Source: Pleurodeles waltl
Lineage: Eukaryota > Chordata > Amphibia > Caudata > Salamandridae
NCBI RefSeq assembly: GCF_031143425.1
Contig: NC_090438.1
Span: 774,701,138 to 774,765,137 of the forward strand
DNA length: 64,000 nt
Direction: 5' to 3'
Shown: one piece after another, positions 1 to 12,560 of the stretch
Layout of the letters: every line of letters starts with the position of its first letter
Position numbering within the stretch: the first letter of the stretch is position 1
Notes under the pieces: generated by a model
What the model was told of the DNA's origin: nothing
Database searches by the model: none
Seen by the model: the letters and a program-made list of their open reading frames with translations, nothing else
Made by a program: the position numbers and the translations under genes

Positions 1-314
1 TGCCAGCTGAGCTAGAGGCCAAAATCTACAGGTAGGCACTTCGCAAAAAACACCTCTGTGTTCTTCCAAAATTTTGGATGTGTCCACGTTGCGCTTTGGG
101 GTGTTTCCTGTCGCCGGCGCTAGGCCTACCCACGCAAGTGAGGTATCATTTTTATCGGGAGACTTGGGGGAACGCTGGGTGAAAGGAAATTTGTGGCTCC
201 TCTCAGATTCCAGAACTTTCTGCCACAGAAATGTGAGGAACATGTGTTTTTTTAGCCAAATTTTGAGGTTTGCAAAGGATTCTGGGTAACAGAACCTGGT
301 CCGAGCCCCACAAG
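1..314 (+). repeat. Partial monomer at left edge
   Basis: The window opens inside a monomer, about 69 bp into the phase used here, at 'tgccagctgag'. The rest resembles the monomer at 7961-8343: both have the 'gccagctg' form, 'ctctgtgttcttcc', 'gccggcgc' and 'gggtgaaagg'. The copy at 8,029 bp distance therefore continues to the left of position 315, and the array extends beyond the window. Confidence 0.9.
65..78. repeat. 14-bp perfect palindrome, one per monomer (first copy)
   Basis: The step 'tccaaaattttgga' equals its own reverse complement over 14 bp. It recurs at the same place in nearly every monomer. Variants that break it were seen near 2750, 5032, 9640, 10784, 12697 and 39065. It is the clearest candidate for a symmetric protein-binding site in the monomer, but no function can be read from the sequence. 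Confidence 0.6.
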
Positions 315-698
315 TCACCCCTCCTTGGATTCCCCTAGGTCTCTAGTTTTCAGAAATGCACAGGTTTGGTAGGTTTCCCTAGGTGCCGGCTGGGCTAGAG
401 GCCAAAATCTACAGGTAGGCACTTCACAAAAAACACCTCTGTTTTCTTCCAAAATTTTGGATGTGTCCACGTTGCGCTTTGGGGTGTTTCCTGTCGCGGG
501 CGCTAGGCCTACCCACACAAGTGAGGTATCATTTTTAATCGGGAGACTTGGGGGAACGCTGGGTGGAAGGAAATTTGTGGCTCCTCTCAGATTCCAGAAC
601 TTTCTGCCACAGAAATGTGAGGAACATGTGTTTTTTTAGCCAAATTTTGAGGTTTGCAAAGGATTCTGGGTAACAGAACCTGGTCCGAGCCCCTCAAG

Positions 699-1464
699 TC
701 ACCCCTCCTTGGATTCCCCTAGGTCTCTAGGTTTCAGAAATGCACAGGTTTGGTAGGTTTCCCTAGGCGCCGGCTGAGCTAGAGGCCAAAATCTACAGGT
801 AGGCACTTCGCAAAAAACACCTCTGTTTTCTTCCAAAATTTTGGATGTGTCCACGTTGCGCTTTGGGGTGTTTCCTGTCGCGGGCGCTAGGCCTACCCAC
901 ACAAGTGAGGTATCATTTTTATCGGGAGACTTGGGGGAACGCTGGGTGGAAGGAAATTTGTGGCTCCTCTTAGATTCCAGAACTTTCTGCCACAGAAATG
1001 TGAGGAACATGTGTTTTTTTAGCCAAATTTTGAGGTTTGCAAAGGATTCTGGGTAACAGAACCTGGTCCGAGCCCCTCAAGTCACCCCTCCTTGGATTCC
1101 CCTAGGTCTCTAGGTTTCAGAAATGCACAGGTTTGGTAGGTTTCCCTAGGCGCCGGCTGAGCTAGAGGCCAAAATCTACAGGTAGGCACTTCGCAAAAAA
1201 CACCTCTGTTTTCTTCCAAAATTTTGGATGTGTCCACGTTGCGCTTTGGGGTGTTTCCTGTCGCGGGCGCTAGGCCTACCCACACAAGTGAGGTATCATT
1301 TTTATCGGGAGACTTGGGGGAACGCTGGGTGGAAGGAAATTTGTGGCTCCTCTCAGATTCCAGAACTTTCTGCCACAGAAATGTGAGGAACATGTGTTTT
1401 TTTAGCCAAATTTTGAGGTTTGCAAAGGATTCTGGGTAACAGAACCTGGTCCGAGCCCCGCAAG
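699..1464 (+). repeat. Pair of near-identical adjacent monomers
   Basis: The monomers at 699-1081 and 1082-1464 share the otherwise uncommon 'ctctaggtttcag' and 'ctaggcgccgg' forms. They differ at only a few positions, for example 'ctcttag' versus 'ctctcag' near 970. This looks like a recent duplication of one monomer. The pair is absent from HOR copy 2, where the 8344 monomer is followed directly by a P-type monomer at 8728. The left part of the 16391 monomer carries the same 'ctaggcgccgg' form. Confidence 0.75.
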
Positions 1465-3380
1465 TCACCCCGTCTTGGATTCCCCTAGGTCTCTAGTTTT
1501 CAGAAATGCACAGGTTTGGTAGGTTTCCCTAGGTGCCGGCTGAGCTAGAGGCCAAAATCTACAGGTAGGAACTTCACAAAAAACACCTCTGTGTTCTTCC
1601 AAAATTTTGGATGTGTCCACGTTGCGCTTTGGGGTGTTTCCTGTCGCGGGCGCTAGGCATACCCACACAAGTGAGGTATCATTTTTATCGGGAGACTTGG
1701 GGGAACGCTGGGTGGGAGGAAATTTGTGGCTCCTCTCAGATGCCAGAACTTTCTGCCACAGAAATGTGAGGAACATGTGTTTTTTTAGCCAAATTTTGAG
1801 GTTTGCAAAGGATTCTGGGTAACAGAACCTGGTCCGAGCACAACAAGTCACCCCTCCTTGGATTCCCCTAGGTCTCTAGTTTTCAGAAATGGACAGGTTT
1901 GGTAGGTTTCCCGAGGTGCCGGCTGAGCTAGAGGCCAAAATCTACAGGTAGGCACTTCACAAAAAACACCTCTGTTTTCTTCCAAAATTTTGGATGTGTC
2001 CACGTTGCGCTTTGGGGTGTTTCCTGTCGCGGGCGCTAGGCCTACCCACACAAGTGAGGTATCATTTTTAATCGGGAGACTTGAGGGAACGCTGGGTGGA
2101 AGGAAATTTGTGGCTCCTCTCAGATTCCAGAACTTTCTGCCACAGAAATGTGAGGAACATGTGTTTTTTTAGCCAAATATTGAGGTTTGCAAAGGATTCT
2201 GGGTAACAGAACCTGGTCCGAGCCCCGCAAGTCACCCCATCTTGGATTCCCCTAGGTCTCTAGTTTTCAGAAATGCACAGGTTTGGTAGGTTTCCCTAGG
2301 TGCCGGCTGAGCTAGAGGCCAAAATCTACAGGTAGGCACTTCGCAAAAAACACCTCTGTTTTCTTCCAAAATTTTGGATGTGTCCACGTTGCGCTTTGGG
2401 GCGTTTCCTGTCGCGGGCGCTAGGCCTACCCACGCAAGTGAGGTATCATTTTTATCGGGAGACTTGGGGGAACGCTGGGTAGAAGGAAATTTGTGGCTCC
2501 TCTCAGATTCCAGAACTTTCTGCCACAGAAATGTGAGGAACATGTGTTTTTTTAGCCAAATTTTGAGGTTTGCAAAGGATTCTGGGTAACAGAACCTGGT
2601 CCGAGCCCCGGAAGTCACCCCTCCTTGGTTTCCCCTAGGTCTCTAGTTTTCAGAAATGCACAGGTTTGGTAGGTTTCAATAGGTGCCAGCTGAGCTAGAG
2701 GCCAAAATCTGCAGGTAGGCACTTCGCAAAAAACACCTCTGTTTTCTTCCAAAATCTGGGATGTGTCCACGTTGCGCTTTGGGGTGTTTCCTGTCGCCGG
2801 CGCTAGGCCTACCCACGCAAGTGAGGTATCATTTTTATCGGGAGACTTGGGGGAACGCTGGGTGAAAGGAAATTTGTGGCTCCTCTCAGATTCCAGAACT
2901 TTCTGCCACAGAAATGTGAGGAACATGTGTTTTTTTAGCCAAATTTTGAGGTTTGCAAAGGATTCTGGGTAACAGAACCTGGTCCGAGCACAACAAGTCA
3001 CCCCTCCTTGGATTCCCCTAGGTCTCTAGTTTTCAGAAATGCACAGGTTTGGTAGGTTTCCCTAGGTGCCGGCTGAGCTAGAGGACAAAATCTACAGGTA
3101 GGCACTTCGCAATAAACACCTCTGTTTTCTTCCAAAATTTTGGATGTGTCCACGTTGCGCTTTGGGGTGTTTCCTGTCGCCGGCGCTAGGCCTACCCACG
3201 CAAGTGAGGTATAATTTTTATCGGGAGACTTGGGGGAACGCTGGGTGGAAGGAAATTTGTGGCTCCTCTCAGATTCCAGAACTTTCTGCCACAGAAATGT
3301 GAGGAACATGTGTTTTTTTAGCCAAATATTGAGGTTTGCAAAGGATTCTGGGTAACAGAACCTGGTCCGAGCCCCGCAAG

Positions 3381-3747
3381 TCACCCCTCCTTGGATTCCC
3401 CTACGTCTCTAGTTTTCAGAAATGCACAGGTTTGGTAGGTTTCCCTAGGTGCCGGCTGAGCTAGAGGCCAAAATCTACAGGTAGGCACTTCGCAAAAAAC
3501 ACCTCTGTTTTCTTCCAAAATTTTGGATGTGTCCACGTTGCGCTTTGGGGTGTTTCCTGTCGCCGGCGCTAGGCCTACCCACGCAAGTGAGGTATCATTT
3601 TTATCGGGAGACTTGGGGGAACGCTGGGTGGAAGGAAATTTGTGGCTCCTCTCAGATTCCAGAACTTTCTGCCACAGAAATGTGAGAGCCAAATTTTGAG
3701 GTTTGCAAAGTATTCTGGGTAACAGAACCTGGTCCGAGCCCCGCAAG
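3381..3747 (+). repeat. 367-bp monomer with 16-bp deletion, old domain
   Basis: The sequence reads 'gaaatgtgagagccaaat', where normal monomers have 'gaggaacatgtg', a T run and 'agcc'. Sixteen bases are missing. The same deletion marks two monomers in every B block of the right-hand domain. The equivalent monomer in HOR copy 2 (11412-11794) is full length, so the old domain is polymorphic for it. Confidence 0.9.
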
Positions 3748-5663
3748 TCACCCCATCTTGGATTCCCCTAGGTCTCTAGTTTTCAGAAATGCACAGGTTT
3801 GGTAGGTTTCCCTAGGTGCCGGCTGAGCTAGAGGCCAAAATCTACAGGTAGGCACTTCGCAATAAACACCTCTGTTTTCTTCCAAAATTTTGGATGTGTC
3901 CACGTTGCGCTTTGGGGTGTTTCCTGTCGCGGGCGCTAGGCCTACCCACGCAAGTAAGGTATCATTTTTATCGGGAGACTTGGGGGAACGCTGGGTAGAA
4001 GGAAATTTGTGGCTCCTCTCAGATTCCAGAACTTTCTGCCACAGAAATGTGAGGAACATGTGTTTTTTTATCCAAATTTTGAGGTTTGCAAAGGATTCTG
4101 GGTAACAGAACCTGGTCCGAGCCCCGCAAGTCACCCCTCCTTGGTTTCCCCTAGGTCTCTAGTTTTCAGAAATGCACAGGTTTGGTAGGTTTCCCTAGGT
4201 GCCGGCTGAGCTAGAGGCCAAAATCTGCAGGTAGGCACTTCGCAAAAAACACCTCTGTTTTCTTCCAAAATTTTGGATGTGTCCACGTTGCGCTTTGGGG
4301 TGTTTCCTGTCGCGGGCGCTAAGCCTACCCACACAAGTGAGGTATCATTTTTAATCGGGAGACTTGGGGGAACGCTGGGTGGAAAGAAATTTGTGGCTCC
4401 TCCCAGATTCCAGAACTTTCTGCCACAGAAATGTGAGGAACATGTGTTTTTTTAGCCAAATATTGAGGTTTGCAAAGGATTCTGGGTAACAGAACCTGGT
4501 CCGAGCCCCGCAAGTCACCCCTCCTTGGATTCCCCTAGTTCTCTAGTTTTCAGAAATGCACAGGTTTGGTAGGTTTCGCTAGGTGCCGGCTGAGCTAGAG
4601 GCCAAAATCTACAGGTAGGCACTTCGCAAAAAACACCTCTGTTTTCTTCCAAAATTTTGGATGTGTCCACGTTGCGCTTTGGGGTGTTTCCTGTCGCCGG
4701 CGCTAGGCCTACCCACGCAAGTGAGGTATAATTTTTATCGGGAGACTTGGGGGAACGCTGGGTGGAAGGAAATTTGTGGCTCCTCTCAGATTCCAGAACT
4801 TTCTGCCACAGAAATTTGAGGAACATGTGTTTTTTTAGCCAAATTTTGAGGTTTGCAAAGGATTCTGGGTAACAGAACCTGGTCCGAGCCCCGCAAGTCA
4901 CCCCATCTTGGATTCCCCTAGGTCTCTAGTTTTCAGAAATGCACAGGTTTGGTAGGTTTCCCTAGGTGCCGGCTGAGCTAGAGGCCAAAATCTACAGTTA
5001 GGCACTTCGCAAAAAACACCTCTGTTTTCTTCCAGAATTTTGGATGTGTCCACGTTGCGCTTTGGGGCGTTTCCTGTCGCGGGCGCTAGGCCTACCCACG
5101 CAAGTGAGGTATCATTTTTATCGGGAGACTTGGGGGAACGCCGGGTAGAAGGAAATTTGTGGCTCCTCTCAGATTCCAGAACTTTCTGCCACAGAAATGT
5201 GAGGAACATGTAATTTTGTAGCCAAATTTTGAGGTTTGCAAAGGATTCTGGGTAACAGAACCTGGTCCGAGCCCCGCAAGTCACCCCTTCTTGGTTTCCC
5301 CTATGTCTCTAGTTTTCAGAAATGCACAGGTTTGGTAGGTTTCCCTAGGTGCCGGCTGAGCTAGAGGCCAAAATCTGCAGTTAGGCACTTCGCAAAAAAC
5401 ACCTCTGTTTTCTTCCAAAATTTTGGATGTGTCCACGTTGCGCTTTGGGGTGTTTCCTGTCGCCGGCGCTAGGCCTACCCACGCAAGTGAGGTATAATTT
5501 TTATCGAGAGACTTGGGGGAACGCTGGGTGGAAGGAAATTTGTGGCTCCTCTCAGATTCCAGAACTTTCTGCCACAGAAATGTGAGGAACATGTGTTTTT
5601 TTAGCCAAATTTTGAGGTTTGCAAAGGATTCTGGGTAACAGAACCTGGTCCGAGCCCCGCAAG

Positions 5664-7195
5664 TCACCCCGTCTTGGATTCCCCTAGGTCTCTAGTTTTC
5701 AGAAATGCACAGGTTTGGTAGGTTTCCCTAGGTGCCGGCTGAGCTAGAGGCCAAAATCTACAGGTAGGAACTTCACAAAAAACACCTCTGTTTTCTTCCA
5801 AAATTTTGGATGTGTCCACGTTGCGCTTTGGGGTGTTTCCTGTCGCGGGCGCTAGGCATACCCACACAAGTGAGGTATCATTTTTATCGGGAGACTTGGG
5901 GGAACGCTGGGTGGAAGGAAATTTGTGGCTCCTCTCAGATGCCAGAACTTTCTGCCACAGAAATGTGAGGAACATGTGTTTTTTTAGGCAAATTTTGAGG
6001 TTTGCAAAGGATTCTGGGTAACAGAACCTGGTCCGAGCCCCGCAAGTCACCCCTCCTTGGTTTCCCCTAGGTCTCTAGTTTTCAGAAATGCACAGGTTTG
6101 GTAGGTTTCCCTAGGTGCCAGCTGAGCTAGAGGCCAAAATCTGCAGGTAGGCACTTCGCAAAAAACACCTCTGTTTTCTTCCAAAATTTTGGATGTGTCC
6201 ACGTTGCGCTTTGGGGTGTTTCCTGTCGCCGGCGCTAGGCCTACCCACGCAAGTGAGGTATCATTTTTATCGGGAGACTTGGGGGAACGCTGGGTGAAAG
6301 GAAATTTGTGGCTCCTCTCAGATTCCAGAACTTTCTGCCACAGAAATGTGAGGAACATGTGTTTTTTTAGCCAAATTTTGAGGTTTGCAAAGGATTCTGG
6401 GTAACAGAACCTGGTCCGAGCCCCACAAGTCACCCCTCCTTGGATTCCCCTAGGTCTCTAGTTTTCAGAAATGCACAGGTTTGGTAGGTTTCAATAGGTG
6501 CCGGCTGAGCTAGAGGCCAAAATCTACAGGTAGGCACTTCACAAAAAACACCTCTGTTTTCTTCCAAAATTTTGGATGTGTCCACGTTGCGCTTTGGGGT
6601 GTTTCCTGTCACGGGCGCTAGGCCTACCCACACAAGTGAGGTATCATTTTTAATCGGGAGACTTGGGGGAACGCTGGGTGAAGGAAATTTGTGGCTCCTC
6701 TCAGATTCCAGAACTTTCTGCCACAGAAATGTGAGGAACATGTGTTTTTTTAGCCAAATTTTGAGGTTTGCAAAGGATTCTGGGTAACAGAACCTGGTCC
6801 GAGCCCCGCAAGTCACCCCGTCTTGGATTCCCCTAGGTCTCTAGTTTTCAGAAATGCACAGGTTTGGTAGGTTTCCCTAGGTGCCGGCTGAGCTAGAGGC
6901 CAAAATCTACAGGTAGGAACTTCACAAAAAACACCTCTGTTTTCTTCCAAAATTTTGGATGTGTCCACGTTGCGCTTTGGGGTGTTTCCTGTCGCGGGCG
7001 CTAGGCATACCCACACAAGTGAGGTATCATTTTTATCGGGAGACTTGGGGGAACGCTGGGTGGAAGGAAATTTGTGGCTCCTCTCAGATGCCAGAACTTT
7101 CTGCCACAGAAATGTGAGGAACATGTGTTTTTTTAGCCAAATTTTGAGGTTTGCAAAGGATTCTGGGTAACAGAACCTGGTCCGAGCCCCGCAAG
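5664..7195 (+). repeat. Three-monomer (1,149 bp) sub-repeat, P-Q-R-P
   Basis: Monomer types run P (5664), Q (6047), R (6430), P (6813). The P monomers are 1,149 bp apart and almost the same. The R monomer carries the extra A in 'tttttaatc' and lacks one G shortly after ('gggtgaagg'), so its total length returns to 383 bp. In HOR copy 2 the corresponding stretch 13327-15241 reads R-P-Q-R-P, one further round of the same unit. Confidence 0.75.
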
Positions 7196-7578
7196 TCACC
7201 CCATCTTGGATTCCCCTAGGTCTCTAGTTTTCAGAAATGCACAGGTTTGGTAGGTTTCCCTAGGTGCCGGCTGAGCTAGAAGCCAAAATCTACAGGTAGG
7301 CACTTCGCAAAAAACACCTCTGTTTTCTTCCAAAATTTTGGATGTGTCCACGTTGCGCTTTGGGGCGTTTCCTGTCGCGGGCGCTAGGCCTACCCACGCA
7401 AGTGAGGTATCATTTTTATCGGGAGACTTGGGGGAACGCTGGGTAGAAGGAAATTTGTGGCTCCTCTCAGATTCCAGAACTTTATGCCACAGAAATGTGA
7501 GGAACATGTGTTTTTTTAGCCAAATTTTGAGGTTTGCAAAGGATTCTGGGTAACAGAACCTGGTCCGAGCCCCGCAAG

Positions 7579-7960
7579 TCACCCCTCCTTGGTTTCCCCT
7601 AGGTCTCTAGTTTTCAGAAATGCACAGGTTTGGTTGGTTTCCAAGGTGCCAGCTGAGCTAGAGGCCAAAATCTACAGGTAGGAACTTCACAAAAAACACC
7701 TCTGTTTTCTTCCAAAATTTTGGATGTGTCCACGTTGCGCTTTGGGGTGTTTCCTGTCGCGGGCGCTAGGCATACCCACACAAGTGAGGTATCATTTTTA
7801 TCGGGAGACTTGGGGGAACGCTGGGTGGAAGGAAATTTGTGGCTCCTCTCAGATGCCAGAACTTTCTGCCACAGAAATGTGAGGAACATGTGTTTTTTTA
7901 GCCAAATTTTGAGGTTTGCAAAGGATTCTGGGTAACAGAACCTGGTCCGAGCCCCGCAAG
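7579..7960 (+). repeat. 382-bp hybrid monomer (Q/P)
   Basis: The left part has Q-type features ('ttggtttcccc', 'gccagctg') and an unusual 'ggttggtttccaagg', one base shorter than normal. The right part has P-type 'aacttcac', 'ctaggcataccc' and 'agatgcc'. The same hybrid with the same short step occurs at 15625-16006, so it formed before the two HOR copies separated. Confidence 0.75.
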
Positions 7961-9110
7961 TCACCCCTCCTTGGTTTCCCCTAGGTCTCTAGTTTTCAGA
8001 AATGCACAGGTTTGGTAGGTTTCCCTAGGTGCCAGCTGAGCTAGAGGCCAAAATCTGCAGGTAGGCACTTCGCAAAAAACACCTCTGTGTTCTTCCAAAA
8101 TTTTGGATGTGTCCACGTTGCGCTTTGGGGTGTTTCCTGTCGCCGGCGCTAGGCCTACCCACGCAAGTGAGGTATCATTTTTATCGGGAGACTTGGGGGA
8201 ACGCTGGGTGAAAGGAAATTTGTGGCTCCTCTCAGATTCCAGAACTTTCTGCCACAGAAATGTGAGGAACATGTGTTTTTTTAGCCAAATTTTGAGGTTT
8301 GCAAAGGATTCTGGGTAACAGAACCTGGTCCGAGCCCCACAAGTCACCCCTCCTTGGATTCCCCTAGGTCTCTAGTTTTCAGAAATGCACAGGTTTGGTA
8401 GGTTTCCCTAGGTGCTGGCTGGGCTAGAGGCCAAAATCTACAGGTAGGCACTTCACAAAAAACACCTCTGTTTTCTTCCAAAATTTTGGATGTGTCCACG
8501 TTGCGCTTTGGGGTGTTTCCTGTCGCGGGCGCTAGGCCTACCCACACAAGTGAGGTATCATTTTTAATCGGGAGACTTGGGGGAACGCTGGGTGGAAGGA
8601 AATTTGTGGCTCCTCTCAGATTCCAGAACTTTCTGCCACAGAAATGTGAGGAACATGTGTTTTTTTAGCCAAATTTTGAGGTTTGCAAAGGATTCTGGGT
8701 AACAGAACCTGGTCCGAGCCCCGCAAGTCACCCCGTCTTGGATTCCCCTAGGTCTCTAGTTTTCAGAAATGCACAGGTTTGGTAGGTTTCCCTAGGTGCC
8801 GGCTGAGCTAGAGGCCAAAATCTACAGGTAGGAACTTCACAAAAAACACCTCTGTTTTCTTCCAAAATTTTGGATGTGTCCACGTTGCGCTTTGGGGTGT
8901 TTCCTGTCGCGGGCGCTAGGCATACCCACACAAGTGAGGTATCATTTTTATCGGGAGACTTGGGGGAACGCTGGGTGGGAGGAAATTTGTGGCTCCTCTC
9001 AGATGCCAGAACTTTCTGCCACAGAAATGTGAGGAACATGTGTTTTTTTAGCCAAATTTTGAGGTTTGCAAAGGATTCTGGGTAACAGAACCTGGTCCGA
9101 GCCCCGCAAG

Positions 9111-11026
9111 TCACCCCATCTTGGATTCCCCTAGGTCTCTAGTTTTCAGAAATGCACAGGTTTGGTAGGTTTCCCTAGGTGCCGGCTGAGCTAGGGGCCA
9201 AAATCTACAGGTAGGCACTTCGCAAAAAACACCTCTGTTTTCTTCCAAAATTTTGGATGTGTCCACGTTGCGCTTTGGGGCGTTTCCTGTCGCGGGCGCT
9301 AGGCCTACCCACGCAAGTGAGGTATCATTTTTATTGGGAGACTTGGGGGAACGCTGGGTAGAAGGAAATTTGTGGCTCCTCTCAGATTCCAGAACTTTCT
9401 GCCACAGAAATGTGAGGAACATGTGTTTTTTTAGCCAAATTTTGAGGTTTGCAAAGGATTCTGGGTAACAGAACCTGGTCCGAGCCCCGCAACTCACCCC
9501 TCCTTGGTTTCCCCTACGTCTCTAGTTTTCAGAAATGCACAGGTTTGGTAGGTTTCAATAGGTGCCAGCTAAGCTAGAGGCCAAAATCTGCAGGTAGGCA
9601 CTTCGCAAAAAACACCTCTGTTTTCTTCCAAAATTTGGGATGTGTCCACGTTGCGCTTTGGGGTGTTTCCTGTCGCCGGCGCTAGGCCTACCCACGCAAG
9701 TGAGGTATCATTTTTATCGGGAGACTTGGGGGAACGCTGGGTGAAAGGAAATTTGTGGCTCCTCTCAGATTCCAGAACTTTCTGCCACAGAAATGTGAGG
9801 AACATGTGTTTTTTTAGCCAAATTTTGAGGTTTGCAAAGGATTCTGGGTAACAGAACCTGGTCCGAGCACAACAAGTCACCCCTCCTTGGATTCCCCTAG
9901 GTCTCTAGTTTTCAGAAATGCACAGGTTTGGTAGGTTTCCCGAGGTGCCGGCTGAGCTAGAGGCCAAAATCTACAGGTAGGCACTTCACAAAAAACACCT
10001 CTGTTTTCTTCCAAAATTTTGGATGTGTCCACGTTGCGCTTTGGGGTGTTTCCTGTCGCGGGCGCTAGGCCTACCCACACAAGTGAGGTATCATTTTTAA
10101 TCGGGAGACTTGGGGGAACGCTGGGTGGAAGGAAATTTGTGGCTCCTCTCAGATTCCAGAACTTTCTGCCACAGAAATGTGAGGAACATGTGTTTTTTTA
10201 GCCAAATATTGAGGTTTGCAAAGGATTCTGGGTAACAGAACCTGGTCCGAGCCCCGCAAGTCACCCCATCTTGGATTCCCCTAGGTCTCTAGTTTTCAGA
10301 AATGCACAGGTTTGGTAGGTTTCCCTAGGTGCCGGCTGAGCTAGAGGCCAAAATCTACAGGTAGGCACTTCGCAAAAAACACCTCTGTTTTCTTCCAAAA
10401 TTTTGGATGTGTCCACGTTGCGCTTTGGGGCGTTTCCTGTCGCGGGCGCTAGGCCTACCCACGCAAGTGAGGTATCATTTTTATCGGGAGACTTGGGGGA
10501 ACGCTGGGTAGAAGGAAATTTGTGGCTCCTCTCAGATTCCAGAACTTTCTGCCACAGAAATGTGAGGAACATGTGTTTTTTTAGCCAAATTTTGAGGTTT
10601 GCAAAGGATTCTGGGTAACAGAACCTGGTCCGAGCCCCGGAAGTCACCCCTCCTTGGTTTCCCCTAGGTCTCTAGTTTTCAGAAATGCACAGGTTTGGTA
10701 GGTTTCAATAGGTGCCAGCTGAGCTAGAGGCCAAAATCTGCAGGTAGGCACTTCGCAAAAAACACCTCTGTTTTCTTCCAAAATCTGGGATGTGTCCACG
10801 TTGCGCTTTGGGGTGTTTCCTGTCGCCGGCGCTAGGCCTACCCACGCAAGTGAGGTATCATTTTTATCGGGAGACTTGGGGGAACGCTGGGTGAAAGGAA
10901 ATTTGTGGCTCCTCTCAGATTCCAGAACTTTCTGCCACAGAAATGTGAGGAACATGTGTTTTTTTAGCCAAATTTTGAGGTTTGCAAAGGATTCTGGGTA
11001 ACAGAACCTGGTCCGAGCACAACAAG
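9111..11026 (+). repeat. Duplicated S-Q monomer pair
   Basis: The S-type monomers at 9111 and 10261 ('ggggcgtttcc', 'gggtagaagg') are each followed by a Q-type monomer (9494, 10644) with 'ttcaataggtgccag', a damaged palindrome and 'gagcacaac' at its end. The pairs are 1,150 bp apart with a 384 bp monomer (9877) between them. Copy 1 has this pair once, at 2232/2615. Confidence 0.72.
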
Positions 11027-12177
11027 TCACCCCTCCTTGGATTCCCCTAGGTCTCTAGTTTTCAGAAATGCACAGGTTTGGTAGGTTTCCCTAGGTGCCG
11101 GCTGAGCTAGAGGCCAAAATCTACAGGTAGGCACTTCACAAAAAACACCTCTGTTTTCTTCCAAAATTTTGGATGTGTCCACGTTGCGCTTTGGGGTGTT
11201 TCCTGTCGCGGGCGCTAGGCCTACCCACACAAGTGAGGTATCATTTTTAATCGGGAGACTTGGGGGAACGCTGGGTGGAAGGAAATTCATGGCTCCTCTC
11301 AGATTCCAGAACTTTCTGCCACAGAAATGTGAGGAACATGTGTTTTTTTTAGCCAAATATTGAGGTTTGCAAAGGATTCTGGGTAACAGAACCTGGTCCG
11401 AGCCCCGCAAGTCACCCCTCCTTGGATTCCCCTACGTCTCTAGTTTTCAGAAATGCACAGGCTTGGTAGGTTTCCCTAGGTGCCGGCTGAGCTAGAGGCC
11501 AAAATCTACAGGTAGGCACTTCGCAAAAAACACCTCTGTTTTCTTCCAAAATTTTGGATGTGTCCACGTTGCGCTTTGGGGTGTTTCCTGTCGCCGGCGC
11601 TAGGCCTACCCACGCAAGTGAGGTATCATTTTTATCGGGAGACTTGGGGGAACGCTGGGTGGAAGGAAATTTGTGGCTCCTCTCAGATTCCAGAACTTTC
11701 TGCCACAGAAATGTGAGGAACATGTGTTTTTTTAGCCAAATTTTGAGGTTTGCAAAGGATTCTGGGTAACAGAACCTGGTCCGAGCCCCGCAAGTCACCC
11801 CATCTTGGATTCCCCTAGGTCTCTAGTTTTCAGAAATGCACAGGTTTGGTAGGTTTCCCTAGGTGCCGGCTGAGCTAGAGGCCAAAATCTACAGGTAGGC
11901 ACTTCGCAATAAACACCTCTGTTTTCTTCCAAAATTTTGGATGTGTCCACGTTGCGCTTTGGGGTGTTTCCTGTCGCGGGCGCTAGGCCTACCCACGCAA
12001 GTAAGGTATCATTTTTATCGGGAGACTTGGGGGAACGCTGGGTAGAAGGAAATTTGTGGCTCCTCTCAGATTCCAGAACTTTCTGCCACAGAAATGTGAG
12101 GAACATGTGTTTTTTTAGCCAAATTTTGAGGTTTGCAAAGGATTCTGGGTAACAGAACCTGGTCCGAGCCCCGCAAG

Positions 12178-12560
12178 TCACCCCTCCTTGGTTTCCCCTA
12201 GGTCTCTAGTTTTCAGAAATGCACAGGTTTGGTAGGTTTCCCCAGGTGCCGGCTGAGCTAGAGGCCAAAATCTGCAGGTAGGCACTTCGCTAAAAACACC
12301 TCTGTTTTCTTCCAAAATTTTGGATGTGTCCACGTTGCGCTTTGGGGTGTTTCCTGTCGCCGGCGCTAGGCCTACCCACGCAAGTGAGGTATAATTTTTA
12401 TCGGGAGACTTGGGGGAACGCTGGGTGGAAGGAAATTTGTGGCTCCTCTCAGATTCCAGAACTTTCTGCCACAGAAATGTGAGGAACATGTGTTTTTTTA
12501 GCCAAATTTTGAGGTTTGCAAAGGATTCTGGGTAACAGAACCTGGTCCGAGCCCCGCAAG
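12178..12560 (+). repeat. Hybrid monomer marking a one-monomer loss
   Basis: The left end matches the 4131-type monomer of copy 1 ('ttggtttcccc', 'ctgcagg'). The right part matches its neighbour of the 4515 type ('gccggcgc', 'ggtataattt', no extra A). The switch lies between about 12274 and 12361. Offsets to copy 1 fall from 8,047 before it to 7,663 after it, which is one 384 bp monomer. Unequal exchange between adjacent monomers explains both facts. Confidence 0.75.

Larger units (their letters stand above)
315..8343 (+). repeat. Old-domain HOR copy 1, 21 monomers, 8,029 bp
   Basis: Monomer starts are 315, 699, 1082, 1465, 1848, 2232, 2615, 2998, 3381, 3748, 4131, 4515, 4898, 5281, 5664, 6047, 6430, 6813, 7196, 7579 and 7961. 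Monomers 315, 1848 and 4131 are 384 bp, 3381 is 367 bp (16-bp deletion) and 7579 is 382 bp; the others are 383 bp. Several types recur inside the copy. P (1465, 5664, 6813) has 'ctaggcataccc' and 'agatgcc'. Q (2615, 6047, 7961) has 'gccagctg' and 'gtgaaagg'. S (2232, 7196) has 'ggggcgtttcc'. The run 3381-4897 contains the precursors of the types that dominate the right-hand domain. The same series reappears, reshuffled, 8,029-8,047 bp downstream. Confidence 0.85.

Noticed and set aside
43..60. CENP-B box-like step at 'cttcgcaaaaaac'
   Set aside because: It matches the TTCG and the central A of the CENP-B box core (nTTCGnnnnAnnCGGGn) but lacks the CGGG. No better match was seen on either strand of the monomer.
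250..256. T runs of 7-9 as RNA polymerase III or intrinsic terminators
   Set aside because: They are part of every monomer, no stable hairpin precedes them, and no transcription unit is identifiable.
74..289. Recurring plus-strand 60- to 76-codon ORFs as genes
   Set aside because: They start at TTG in the palindrome region, overlap the minus-strand ORFs in every monomer, and end early whenever the extra A is present. They are shadows of the same repeat.
298..308. tRNA B-box-like 'ggtccgagccc', hinting at a tRNA-derived SINE origin
   Set aside because: It differs from the B-box consensus at two positions, no convincing A box lies at a suitable distance upstream, and no tRNA cloverleaf is evident.
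1082..1468. Recurring minus-strand 128-codon ORFs (this is one example) and 62- to 121-codon variants as genes
   Set aside because: They recur once per monomer, start at GTG or TTG, have no family I recognise, and change frame or length with the 384 and 367 bp monomers. Their variation follows monomer type with no sign of protein constraint.
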